From contig NZ_CP073760.1 in the NCBI RefSeq assembly GCF_018399035.1, positions 4,034,001 to 4,098,000 on the forward strand: a DNA stretch of 64,000 nucleotides, given 5' to 3'. Origin of the DNA: Thiocapsa sp. (GTDB lineage: Bacteria > Pseudomonadota > Gammaproteobacteria > Chromatiales > Chromatiaceae). Below, one piece after another: positions 56,251-64,000 of the stretch (position 1 is the first letter of the stretch; each line of letters starts with the position of its first letter). The notes beneath the pieces were generated by a model, which ran no database searches, was not told the DNA's origin, and was given only the letters and a program-made list of their open reading frames with translations. The position numbers and the translations under genes are program-made.

Positions 56251-58035
56251 TCAGCCGAATGTGTCGACGTTGCGCTGCAACCAAAGCTCCAGCAGTGCGA
56301 GATGCCACAGTTTGTTGCCCTGGATGCGGGTGTGGTGCATGTCCGGTGCGGCGAGCAGCTGATCCAGATAGGTCTGCCGATAGAGGCCGCGCTCGCGGCT
56401 CGCGCGCGATGCGAGGACGTCGCGCATCAGCTCGAGGAAGGGGCCGCGCACATACTTGAGTGCCGGCATCGGGAAGTAGCCTTTGGGTCGGTCGATGACG
56501 GCATCCGGGAGGAGTCCGCGGGCCATCGCCTTCAGCGGATATTTTCCGCCCTCGCGCAGCTTGAGCTCGGGCGGGCAGCGCGCCGCCAGCTCGACCAGGT
56601 GGTGATCCAGAAAAGGCACCCGTGCCTCCAGACCCCAGGCCATCGTCATATTGTCCACCCGTTTGACCGGGTCGTCGACGATCAGGGTCGTCGCGTCCAG
56701 ACGTAGGACCGCGTCCAGCAGCTCATCCGCGTCGGGCTCGGCCAGGCGCTCGGCGATCAGCGCGGAGGTGTGATCCTCGCCTGCATAGGCGTCGGTGATC
56801 ATGCGCAGGTATTCGTCGTGATCGCGGTCGAAGTAGTGCTTCGCGAAGCGTTCGACCGGCGAACCCTCGCGCTCGGCGGCGATGCGCGAATACCAGAAAT
56901 AGCCGCCGAAGACCTCGTCCGCACCCTGTCCGGACTGCACCACCTTGACCTCGCGCGAGACCTGCTCGGCCAGGAGATAGAAGGCCACGGCGTCCTGACC
57001 GAACATCGGCTCGGTCATGGCGTCGATCGCCTCGGGCAGACGCTGCAGGACCTGCGCGTTGGGGACCAGAAAGCGATGATGCCGCGTGCCGTAACGCTCG
57101 ACGACCAGATCGGAATACTGGAACTCGCTGCCGGCCTCTTCGGGCGTGTCCTCGAAGCCGACCGAAAAGGTCCGAAGATCCGACACGCCGGCCTCGGCGA
57201 GCAGCGCAACGAGTAGGCTTGAATCCAGCCCGCCCGAGAGCAGCACGCCCACCGGCACATCGGCGACCTCGCTGCGGATCTTGACGGCGTGGCGAAGGGC
57301 GACGTGAATCGCCTCCAGCCAGTCGGCCTCGCTCCGGGGCTCGGCCGGGCGCGTCGCATCCAGACGCCAATAGGTGCCTTCGGTCCTGCGGCCACGCGCG
57401 TCGAACCGCAGCCAGTGTCCGGGCGTGAGCTTACGCACCCCGCGCAGGATGGTGCGCGGCGCGGGGACCACGGCATGCAGGGTAAAGAGATGATGCAGTG
57501 CGACCGGGTCGATCGCCGTATCCACCCCGCCGCCGGCCAGAAGCGCCTGCGTGCTGGAGGCGAACCGCAGCGTTCCGCCTTGTTCTGACCAGTAGAGCGG
57601 TTTGATCCCGAAGCGGTCGCGCGCGAGAAAGAGCACCTGCTGATTGGCGTCCCAGACGGCAAAGGCGAACATGCCGTGCAGGCGCGCACAGCAGTCGGTT
57701 CCCCAGGCGTGCCAGGCCTTGAGGATGACCTCGCTGTCGCCCTCGGAGAAGAAGCGGTAACCGCGCTCTTCCAGCTCGCGACGCAGCGCCCGGTAGTTGT
57801 AGATGGTCCCGTTGAAGACCAGCGCGAGACCCAGCTCGGCGTCGACCATCGGCTGATTGGAGCGCACCGAGAGGTCGATGATCGAGAGCCGTCGATGCCC
57901 GAAGCCGAGCGCCCCGTCGCTGTAGCTCCCGCCATGGTCCGGCCCGCGCCGCACCAGCTCGCCCATCATGGCCTGGATGGTCTCCAGGTCGGCCGGGGCG
58001 CCGTCGAGCCTCAATTCACCGCAGATACCGCACAT
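56251..58035 (-). CDS. N-acetylglutaminylglutamine amidotransferase (asparagine synthetase family)
   Basis: 594 residues. The N-terminal glutaminase begins MCGICGELRLDG with nucleophile Cys2 and has RRGPDHGG, FNGTIYNYRALR. The synthetase half has the PP-loop VLLSGGLDSSLL and RVDNMTMAWGLEARVPFLDH. The MCGICGEL start and length fit the amidotransferase that makes the osmoprotectant NAGGN better than plain AsnB. Its usual synthetase partner is not adjacent, so AsnB remains possible. Confidence 0.8.
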   Translation of the reverse strand: MCGICGELRLDGAPADLETIQAMMGELVRRGPDHGGSYSDGALGFGHRRLSIIDLSVRSNQPMVDAELGLALVFNGTIYNYRALRRELEERGYRFFSEGDSEVILKAWHAWGTDCCARLHGMFAFAVWDANQQVLFLARDRFGIKPLYWSEQGGTLRFASSTQALLAGGGVDTAIDPVALHHLFTLHAVVPAPRTILRGVRKLTPGHWLRFDARGRRTEGTYWRLDATRPAEPRSEADWLEAIHVALRHAVKIRSEVADVPVGVLLSGGLDSSLLVALLAEAGVSDLRTFSVGFEDTPEEAGSEFQYSDLVVERYGTRHHRFLVPNAQVLQRLPEAIDAMTEPMFGQDAVAFYLLAEQVSREVKVVQSGQGADEVFGGYFWYSRIAAEREGSPVERFAKHYFDRDHDEYLRMITDAYAGEDHTSALIAERLAEPDADELLDAVLRLDATTLIVDDPVKRVDNMTMAWGLEARVPFLDHHLVELAARCPPELKLREGGKYPLKAMARGLLPDAVIDRPKGYFPMPALKYVRGPFLELMRDVLASRASRERGLYRQTYLDQLLAAPDMHHTRIQGNKLWHLALLELWLQRNVDTFG

Positions 58036-58139
58036 CGGACCGCTCCCGTCGGGTCGGGATCGCTCGGCGGCGATCCCGTGTTGTGATCCTGGATTTGAAC
58101 CGCAAAGGCGCGAAGGACGCAAAGGAAATCAATAGCGCC

Positions 58140-59690
58140 TTATCCTTCCGGCTCCGGCTCGGGCCCCCAACCACCGCCGCCGGGTGTCTCCACGGCGAGG
58201 CGATCTCCACGCTCGACATGCAGACTGACCTTGGGCGGCAGCTCTTCGCCCTTGAGCAGATTCCGACCGGAGCGGGCGGGGCCCCCGCCCGCGATTCCCC
58301 AAGGCGCGAACCGACGTCGCTCGGTGAGCAGCGTCACCTCCGCCGGTGCGAGAAAGGTCAGCTCGCGGATCAGACCCTCGCCGCCGGCGCGCGCCCCGTG
58401 TCCACCCGATCCGGACCGCAAGGCATACCGCGACACCCGCAACGGATAGCGCGCCTCCAGCACCTCGATCGGCGTATTGAGCGTGTTGGTCATGTGCGTC
58501 TGCACGCCAGACCAACCGCCGCCGCTCGCCCCTGCGCCCATGCCGCCGCCGATGGTTTCGTAGTAATCCCAGGCGGCGCCGGTCTCGGCGCTGCCGAGCG
58601 CCAGGTTGTTCATGCTGCCCTGACTGGCCGCCGGGATCCGATCCGGGATCGCTCGGGCCAGAGCACCGAGCACGACATCCACGACACGGCTGCTGGTCTC
58701 GACATTGCCCGCCGCCACCGCTGCCGGGCGCTGCGCGTTGAGCAAGCAACCGAGCGGCGCGGAGAGATCGATTGAGCGGAAGGTGCCGGCGCACGCGGGC
58801 GTTTGAGGCGGCATCAGACAACGAAAGACATAGAAGACGGCGGCCGCGGCGACCGAGAGCGGGCAATTGATGTTGCCGGCGACCTGGCCCGCGGTGCCCG
58901 CAAAATCGACATGGATCCGCTCGGGCGTTACCTCGAGGGTCACCCGGATCGGGATCGCCTCGGTCCCCTGACCGTCGTCATCCATCAGGTCTTCGAAGGC
59001 GTAGCGTCCCGGCGGGATCGTGCCGAGCGCAGAGCGCGCGAGGCGTTCGGCGTAGTCGTCGAGTGCGCGGATTGCCGACACGTAGGCCGACACGCCAAGA
59101 CTGTCGATCAGACCGCGCAGTCGGGTCAACCCGGCGCGATTGGCACCGATCTGGGCGAAAAAATCGCCACGCGCATCGTCCGGGTTGCGCGTCGCATCGA
59201 GAATGTGTGTCAGCAGCGGCTGGTCGATCTCGCCTGCTCTGACCAACCGCACGGGCGGGATGATCAGCCCCTCCTCGTCGAGTGTGCACGAGACCGGCAT
59301 CGACCCCGGCACGCTCGCCCCGATGTCGGCATGATGCGCGCGGTTCGCGACGAAGGCGACCAGTCGGCCCTCCGCGAAGAGCGGGGCCACCAGCGTCACG
59401 TCCGGCAGATGGGTCCCGCCGAGGAAGGGATCGTTGAGAACGACCATGTCGCCGTCGGCCCAGTCGAGCGCACCGACGATGTCCGCCATCGCGTAGGCCA
59501 TGCTCCCGAGGTGAACCGGGATGTGGGCGGCCTGGGCGCTGAGGTTCCCGTCGCGATCGAAGACCGCGCACGAGAAGTCGAGCCGATCGCGGATGTTGGT
59601 GGAGAAGGCCGCTTGGCGCAGAACCACGCCCATCTCCTCGCAGACCGACTCGAGCCGGCTGGCGAAAAGTCCCAGTTCGATGGCATTCAT
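58140..59690 (-). CDS. Hydantoinase B/oxoprolinase family protein
   Basis: 516 residues of the HyuB family: MNAIELGLFASRLESVCEEMGVVLRQAAFSTNIRDRLDFS, MVVLNDPFLGGTHLPDVTL, ANRAHHADIGASVPGSMP, and a glycine-rich end (SGSGGHGARAGGEGLIREL). HyuB usually works with HyuA to open hydantoin or 5-oxoproline rings with ATP. No HyuA is next to it. It lies 104 bases upstream of the amidotransferase on the same strand and divergent from sodB. Confidence 0.9.
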   Translation of the reverse strand: MNAIELGLFASRLESVCEEMGVVLRQAAFSTNIRDRLDFSCAVFDRDGNLSAQAAHIPVHLGSMAYAMADIVGALDWADGDMVVLNDPFLGGTHLPDVTLVAPLFAEGRLVAFVANRAHHADIGASVPGSMPVSCTLDEEGLIIPPVRLVRAGEIDQPLLTHILDATRNPDDARGDFFAQIGANRAGLTRLRGLIDSLGVSAYVSAIRALDDYAERLARSALGTIPPGRYAFEDLMDDDGQGTEAIPIRVTLEVTPERIHVDFAGTAGQVAGNINCPLSVAAAAVFYVFRCLMPPQTPACAGTFRSIDLSAPLGCLLNAQRPAAVAAGNVETSSRVVDVVLGALARAIPDRIPAASQGSMNNLALGSAETGAAWDYYETIGGGMGAGASGGGWSGVQTHMTNTLNTPIEVLEARYPLRVSRYALRSGSGGHGARAGGEGLIRELTFLAPAEVTLLTERRRFAPWGIAGGGPARSGRNLLKGEELPPKVSLHVERGDRLAVETPGGGGWGPEPEPEG

Positions 59691-59867
59691 ACTGTCGGAA
59701 CCTCCGGCCTCTCGCACGCAGAGGCGTTCCCGCGACCGCGTCGTCTCCCGAAAGTTTCGCATCTCGCGCTCGGGCACCGCAGCCACGGGTTGAGATACCC
59801 GATCGCGGGCCAACATTCCGGGTGACCGTCGACCACTGCAGAATTCAACCTTCGAGGAGGCTTGACC

Positions 59868-60449
<582 letters not shown>

Positions 60450-60547
60450 AAGAGCGGTTGCGTCTTCATGATCGAGTCCCGAACGGAGTCGTCAAGACCA
60501 TTTTCGGGAGTCTGCATGTCGATCGCACTGCACGGCCTGGAGGGGCT

Positions 60548-60573
60548 GTAGGGGCGGCTTAAGTCGCCCCTAC
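60548..60573. repeat. Palindrome GTAGGGGCGGCTTAAGTCGCCCCTAC
   Basis: A 26-base near-perfect palindrome after sodB, with one G-T mismatch. It has the same core as the repeat at 51508-51544. It could serve as a transcription end signal but has no T-run. The 215 bases from 60450 to 60665 hold nothing else. Confidence 0.8.
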
Positions 60574-60665
60574 CTGTTGGCGTTGATTCTCCGGAAATCG
60601 AGCTGGCCTGGCGCCTCTCCGCGCCTACTCCGGCCCAGGTGCCACATGCGTCGCCTGCGGGCCGA

Positions 60666-63347
60666 TTAGATTGTCCACCCCGTCGTCAGAAATCGCTTTC
60701 GCGCGTCCGTATCCAGCACCCGAGAGCAGCTTTCCCAATCGACCTTTTCGACCCGGTGATACCGCAGCTCGAACGGATGCTGCTTGGGAACCGCGTCGAT
60801 GGTCCGCTTCGCCCGATCGATCTCACCGAGTGCAATGTCGATCCAGACATCCTCCAGGATGTCCGGGATCTGTCCGAACAGGTTGGCGATGTTCTCCAAC
60901 CGCTCCGAAAGCAGCGCATGGACGCGATCCTCGACGGACCCGGCATAGCGCATGTTGTAGACATCCACGGTGTCGCGGAGCTGACCGATGCGCTGGATGC
61001 GGCCTTTGCGCTGCTCCAGACGCGACGGATTCCAGGGCAGGTCCAGGTTGATCAGGGTTCCGAGCCGCTGCAGATTGAGGCCCTCGGAGGCCGCGTCGGT
61101 GCCGATCAGCACGCGGATCTCGCCGGTGCGCACGCGCTCCTTGATCAGCTCACGCGCGGCAGCGGTGAAGACACCTTTGTGCATGATCCCGGAACGCCGA
61201 GCGCCCGCGTAAATGCCGATCTCTTCCTCGGGGATCTCCGCGGTGAGCTGGTTGGCGAGCCAGATGACCGAATCGAAATACTGGCTGAAGATGATGCAGC
61301 CGAGCTCGCGCCAGCCCTGCTCGAGTAGCAGCGAACGCACGATCCGGTATTTGGGGTCGCGTTCCTGGTTTGCCTCCAATGCCTTGAGGAATCGCTGCAA
61401 GAGGGCGCGCTCGGCCGACGTCAGGGTGCGTAACTGACTCAGCGTGTCCTCGTCGTCTTCATCCTCGTCCAGCGTGGCCCACTCGGTCAGGAGCTTCTCA
61501 ACGGTGCGGCGTCCGGCCTCGATCGTGCTGCCGACACGCCGCAGCAGGAGGGTGCGAAAGAAACCGGCGTTGGCCCGTTCGGCGAGCAGTCCGCAGAATG
61601 CTTCGGCAAGGTGATAGGCATCTTCGAGGAAGGGCGGCAAGGCGATGGCGTCCTCGTCGCGCTCGCCATGCAGTCGGACCTCGACCGGCTTCAGGAAGGG
61701 TTCGCCCGATTCCGGATCGATAGTGGTTTCCAGGTACTCGCGGGTCCGCAGCACGATATGCCGGATGAAGGGATTGGACTGCTCGAGGAAGCGTGGGAAG
61801 AGACGCCGGACCCGCGCGCGGTCCGGCGGGCGTAACCGATCGAAGCTGCCTCCGGTCGCCATGAGGTCGGCATCGGAGAGACGCAGCGCCCGGCGCAGCG
61901 CACTGTAGTCCGGTCCCTCGGCTGCGGGCGGCAGTGGGTTGCGCATCCAGGCCCACCGATCGGCATCCTCGGTCGGCGGCTCCTCGCGACCCAACAGCAG
62001 CCCCAAGGCATGGCGCGGTTGACGCCATGGGCTGCCGTAGCCGCCCAAGACCGCGTCGGACCCGCGCGCGAGTGCATCCAACAGGTCCCACGCCTCGATG
62101 GGATGGATCTGCACCGGTGTCGCGGTCGCCAGCAGCAGACTGCGCGTGCGTGGCGAGATGTCCCAGAGAAAGCGCAGCAGGTTATTCGGCTCGGCCGGAT
62201 CGTATTCCTTGCCAGGCCCCAGGTTGCGCCGCCGCGCGCGGTGCGCCTCGTCGAGGATTACGCACGCGTATCTGCCGTTGAGGAGCCAGTCCCGGATCTC
62301 CGAGCCCGCGACGATGAGGCCGGTGGAGACGATACCGACACGCCGCGGACACTTGCGGATGGATTCCGGGCCGGCGCTCGGATACTCGATGCCGTTCTCG
62401 TCCACCCAGCCGCGCCCGTCCCAGACCGCCGAGGGCATGTCGAGCAGCGTGTTCAGCTCACCCTGCCACTGCCAGATGAGTGGCTTCGGCGCCAGGATCA
62501 ACACCGGCTTGTCGCCGACCAGAGCCATGAGCTGGGCCGCCATGGCGAGTTGGATGGTCTTGCCGAGCCCGACCTGGTCCGCCAGGACAAAGCGCGCGCC
62601 GTGAGCGCCCCTATGCGCGTCGAAGGCGATCTTCACGAAGTGCTTCTGATGCTCCCAAAGCCCGACCTCCTTGCGATAGACCGGCGACTCGATCACGGCG
62701 GCCGCCGGATCGGGCTGGCCACGCCAATCGTCAAGGTCCGGAATGACCGAGCGCACCGCGAGCCGCTGGATATCCTGCACCACCGCATCGGCCAGCTCGA
62801 CCGCAAAGGGCGAATGCCAGAGGCTGTCGAACTCCTCCCGCACCCAGGCCACCGCGTCCTCGGAGTCATCCTCCCACAGCAGCTCGTAGTTCAGACGCCA
62901 GGCCGTGAGCGACTCGTTGACGCTGCCGAGAAAGGCGGTGCGTCTCCCGTCCGCCAAGGTGATCACGCCGGCCTTGCCGTGGATCAGTCCGAAGATCGCA
63001 TCGGGAAGCACCCTGACCTGCAGCTTGCCGCTGGCGAGGAAGTCATAAAGACGCTGCAACCGGGGTTTCGCCGCGTCCGGCAGGCGCTCCGGCTGTGCAT
63101 CGCACCACTCCCGACGCATCGCGGCCTGGGCGGCCTTCTTCGCCGTCTCGATGTCCTTCGGAGCGATGATCGAGTTGCAGACCAGGCGGACCGGGCCGGA
63201 GACGGACTCCAGCTCCTCGCCCGCGACCTCCATGATCGATGACGAGAAAAAGCCGGCGATGCGGTCGTAGCCCCGCGCGCCGCGCAGACGCTTTGCAAGA
63301 AAGCTGTGATCGAGCCGAATGCGGCGAGACGAGAAGCGGTTGATCAT
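60666..63347 (-). CDS. Phospholipase D-like/SNF2 helicase anti-phage protein, copy B
   Basis: 893 residues, the same architecture as copy A at 20303: PLD-like domain with HGK at 123-125, Walker A GLGKT at 260-264, DEAH at 366-369, RKGRIQRIGQ near the end. Visible protein differences are few: DLDDW for DLAEW, FTAAAREL for FTGAAREL, VHALLSERL for VHELLSERL, and the last residues (ARKRFLTTGWTI for VRKRFLMTGWST). Both copies are fully open. Genes to the right of the window may show whether this copy sits in a complete defence locus. Confidence 0.85.
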   Translation of the reverse strand: MINRFSSRRIRLDHSFLAKRLRGARGYDRIAGFFSSSIMEVAGEELESVSGPVRLVCNSIIAPKDIETAKKAAQAAMRREWCDAQPERLPDAAKPRLQRLYDFLASGKLQVRVLPDAIFGLIHGKAGVITLADGRRTAFLGSVNESLTAWRLNYELLWEDDSEDAVAWVREEFDSLWHSPFAVELADAVVQDIQRLAVRSVIPDLDDWRGQPDPAAAVIESPVYRKEVGLWEHQKHFVKIAFDAHRGAHGARFVLADQVGLGKTIQLAMAAQLMALVGDKPVLILAPKPLIWQWQGELNTLLDMPSAVWDGRGWVDENGIEYPSAGPESIRKCPRRVGIVSTGLIVAGSEIRDWLLNGRYACVILDEAHRARRRNLGPGKEYDPAEPNNLLRFLWDISPRTRSLLLATATPVQIHPIEAWDLLDALARGSDAVLGGYGSPWRQPRHALGLLLGREEPPTEDADRWAWMRNPLPPAAEGPDYSALRRALRLSDADLMATGGSFDRLRPPDRARVRRLFPRFLEQSNPFIRHIVLRTREYLETTIDPESGEPFLKPVEVRLHGERDEDAIALPPFLEDAYHLAEAFCGLLAERANAGFFRTLLLRRVGSTIEAGRRTVEKLLTEWATLDEDEDDEDTLSQLRTLTSAERALLQRFLKALEANQERDPKYRIVRSLLLEQGWRELGCIIFSQYFDSVIWLANQLTAEIPEEEIGIYAGARRSGIMHKGVFTAAARELIKERVRTGEIRVLIGTDAASEGLNLQRLGTLINLDLPWNPSRLEQRKGRIQRIGQLRDTVDVYNMRYAGSVEDRVHALLSERLENIANLFGQIPDILEDVWIDIALGEIDRAKRTIDAVPKQHPFELRYHRVEKVDWESCSRVLDTDARKRFLTTGWTI

Positions 63348-63400
63348 GGCCTCGGGTTAGCGCCGTTGCTGTCGCGGGACTCAACCAGAAGACGCGCCGT

Positions 63401-63625
63401 TCAGGCTAAGCGCGGAATGAGGTGGTCGGTCTGACGGGCGGCATCGTCCAGGGCCGCTGCGATGTCCTCCGCCTCAAGGTAGGGATAGTCCTCCAGGATC
63501 TCCGACGGAGACGCCCCGGCGGCCAGCATACCGAGGATGTCCGACACGCGAATCCGCATGCCCCTGATACAGGGTCGGCCGCCGCAAACACTTGGGGCGA
63601 TCGTGATTTTCGGCAGTGCCTTCAT
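63401..63625 (-). CDS. DUF433 antitoxin-like protein, copy B
   Basis: 74 residues, identical in translation to copy A at 23038-23262 (ITIAPSVCGGRPCIRGMRI, ASPSEILEDYPYLEAEDI). It again precedes the helicase by 53 bases with no PIN-like toxin between them. Confidence 0.85.
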   Translation of the reverse strand: MKALPKITIAPSVCGGRPCIRGMRIRVSDILGMLAAGASPSEILEDYPYLEAEDIAAALDDAARQTDHLIPRLA

Positions 63626-63696
63626 CGACTCTTCTCGGATGTGCAGGATTGGGGCGACATCATGTCGTAGGATGCATCAAAAGGAGGTCGAGCACT

Positions 63697-63969
63697 ATGA
63701 GCGACAACAACAGTCTCAAGACGCTGCCCGCACTCACGAGCGACGAGGACGCGGAGCGATTCCTCGACGAAGCCGATCTGACCGAGTATGACCTGAGCGA
63801 TTTCAAATCTGCCGGGTTCGAATTCGAGAAGAAGTCGGCGTGGGTGAACATATGCCTGCCGGGGCCACTCTTGGATGCGGTCAAGGCACGCGCGCAGGCT
63901 CGCGGCATGCCGTATCAGCATTTCATCCGCGAGGCGATCGAACGCGCGTTGGATCACCGGGAGTCTTGA
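63697..63969 (+). CDS. BrnA/CopG-type antitoxin-like protein, copy B
   Basis: 90 residues, same translation as copy A (23334-23606), with the same AAGGAGGT ribosome site. Divergent from DUF433 and the helicase. What follows it is outside the window. Confidence 0.8.
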   Translation: MSDNNSLKTLPALTSDEDAERFLDEADLTEYDLSDFKSAGFEFEKKSAWVNICLPGPLLDAVKARAQARGMPYQHFIREAIERALDHRES

Positions 63970-64000
63970 ACAAGGCGCGCTCATTAACATCTTTCTAATC

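Larger units (their letters stand above)
60666..64000. repeat. 3.3-kb direct repeat, copy B (cut by the window end)
   Basis: Partner of 20303-23637. Identity continues to the last base of the window, so the right boundary is unknown. Confidence 0.97.

Noticed and set aside
61934-63242. Long plus-strand frames opposite both helicase copies (also 21571-22879)
   Set aside because: Present in both copies only because the repeat is identical; no domain, and antisense to the helicase.

Overview
The window is high-GC DNA from a gammaproteobacterium. The housekeeping gene order (cutA-dsbD-tlpA-like-aroQ-accB-accC-prmA-dusB-fis-purH, groESL, glnE-ilvE, pyrC, mlaA, rnt, grxD, sodB) fits the Chromatiales, and a purple sulfur bacterium of the Chromatiaceae is my best guess. 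That placement is inference; no rRNA or photosynthesis gene is present to confirm it.

Layout. 1-8850 is one long minus-strand block from cutA down to purH, with short palindromic repeats in its gaps. 8994-11700 is fxsA followed by groES-groEL, with a sigma70-like promoter, a perfect CIRCE operator for HrcA and a strong terminator. 11700-39800 is an accessory and decaying region. It holds two broken copies of a PAS-GAF-GGDEF diguanylate cyclase, a VTT membrane protein, a metallophosphoesterase, a phospholipase-D/SNF2 helicase of anti-phage type with two antitoxin-like small genes, a ParDE toxin-antitoxin pair, two IS1595-family pieces, a truncated DUF499 ATPase, a frameshifted Uma2 nuclease, a GGDEF scrap, a photolyase-related FAD protein, a photolyase fragment, a lower-GC insert (flavodoxin-like gene, IS66 element, sulfotransferase), an IS630 scrap, an intact photolyase with DUF2256, a PpiC isomerase, a PhoX 3' fragment and an ISL3 element. 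40120-45270 carries two secreted phosphatases transcribed divergently. 45325-60449 returns to mostly housekeeping genes. 60666-64000 is a second, almost identical copy of the helicase/DUF433/CopG unit seen at 20303-23637, running off the window end.

The main theme is segmental duplication followed by unequal decay. The helicase unit is duplicated with both copies open. The diguanylate cyclase is duplicated with a different lesion in each copy. The FAD-protein/photolyase pair is duplicated so that each copy keeps the gene the other has lost. The helicase, the DUF499 fragment and the toxin-antitoxin genes look like the remains of a DISARM-related (ARMADA-like) defence island broken by insertion sequences. 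I saw no tRNA, rRNA, CRISPR array, prophage or replication origin.
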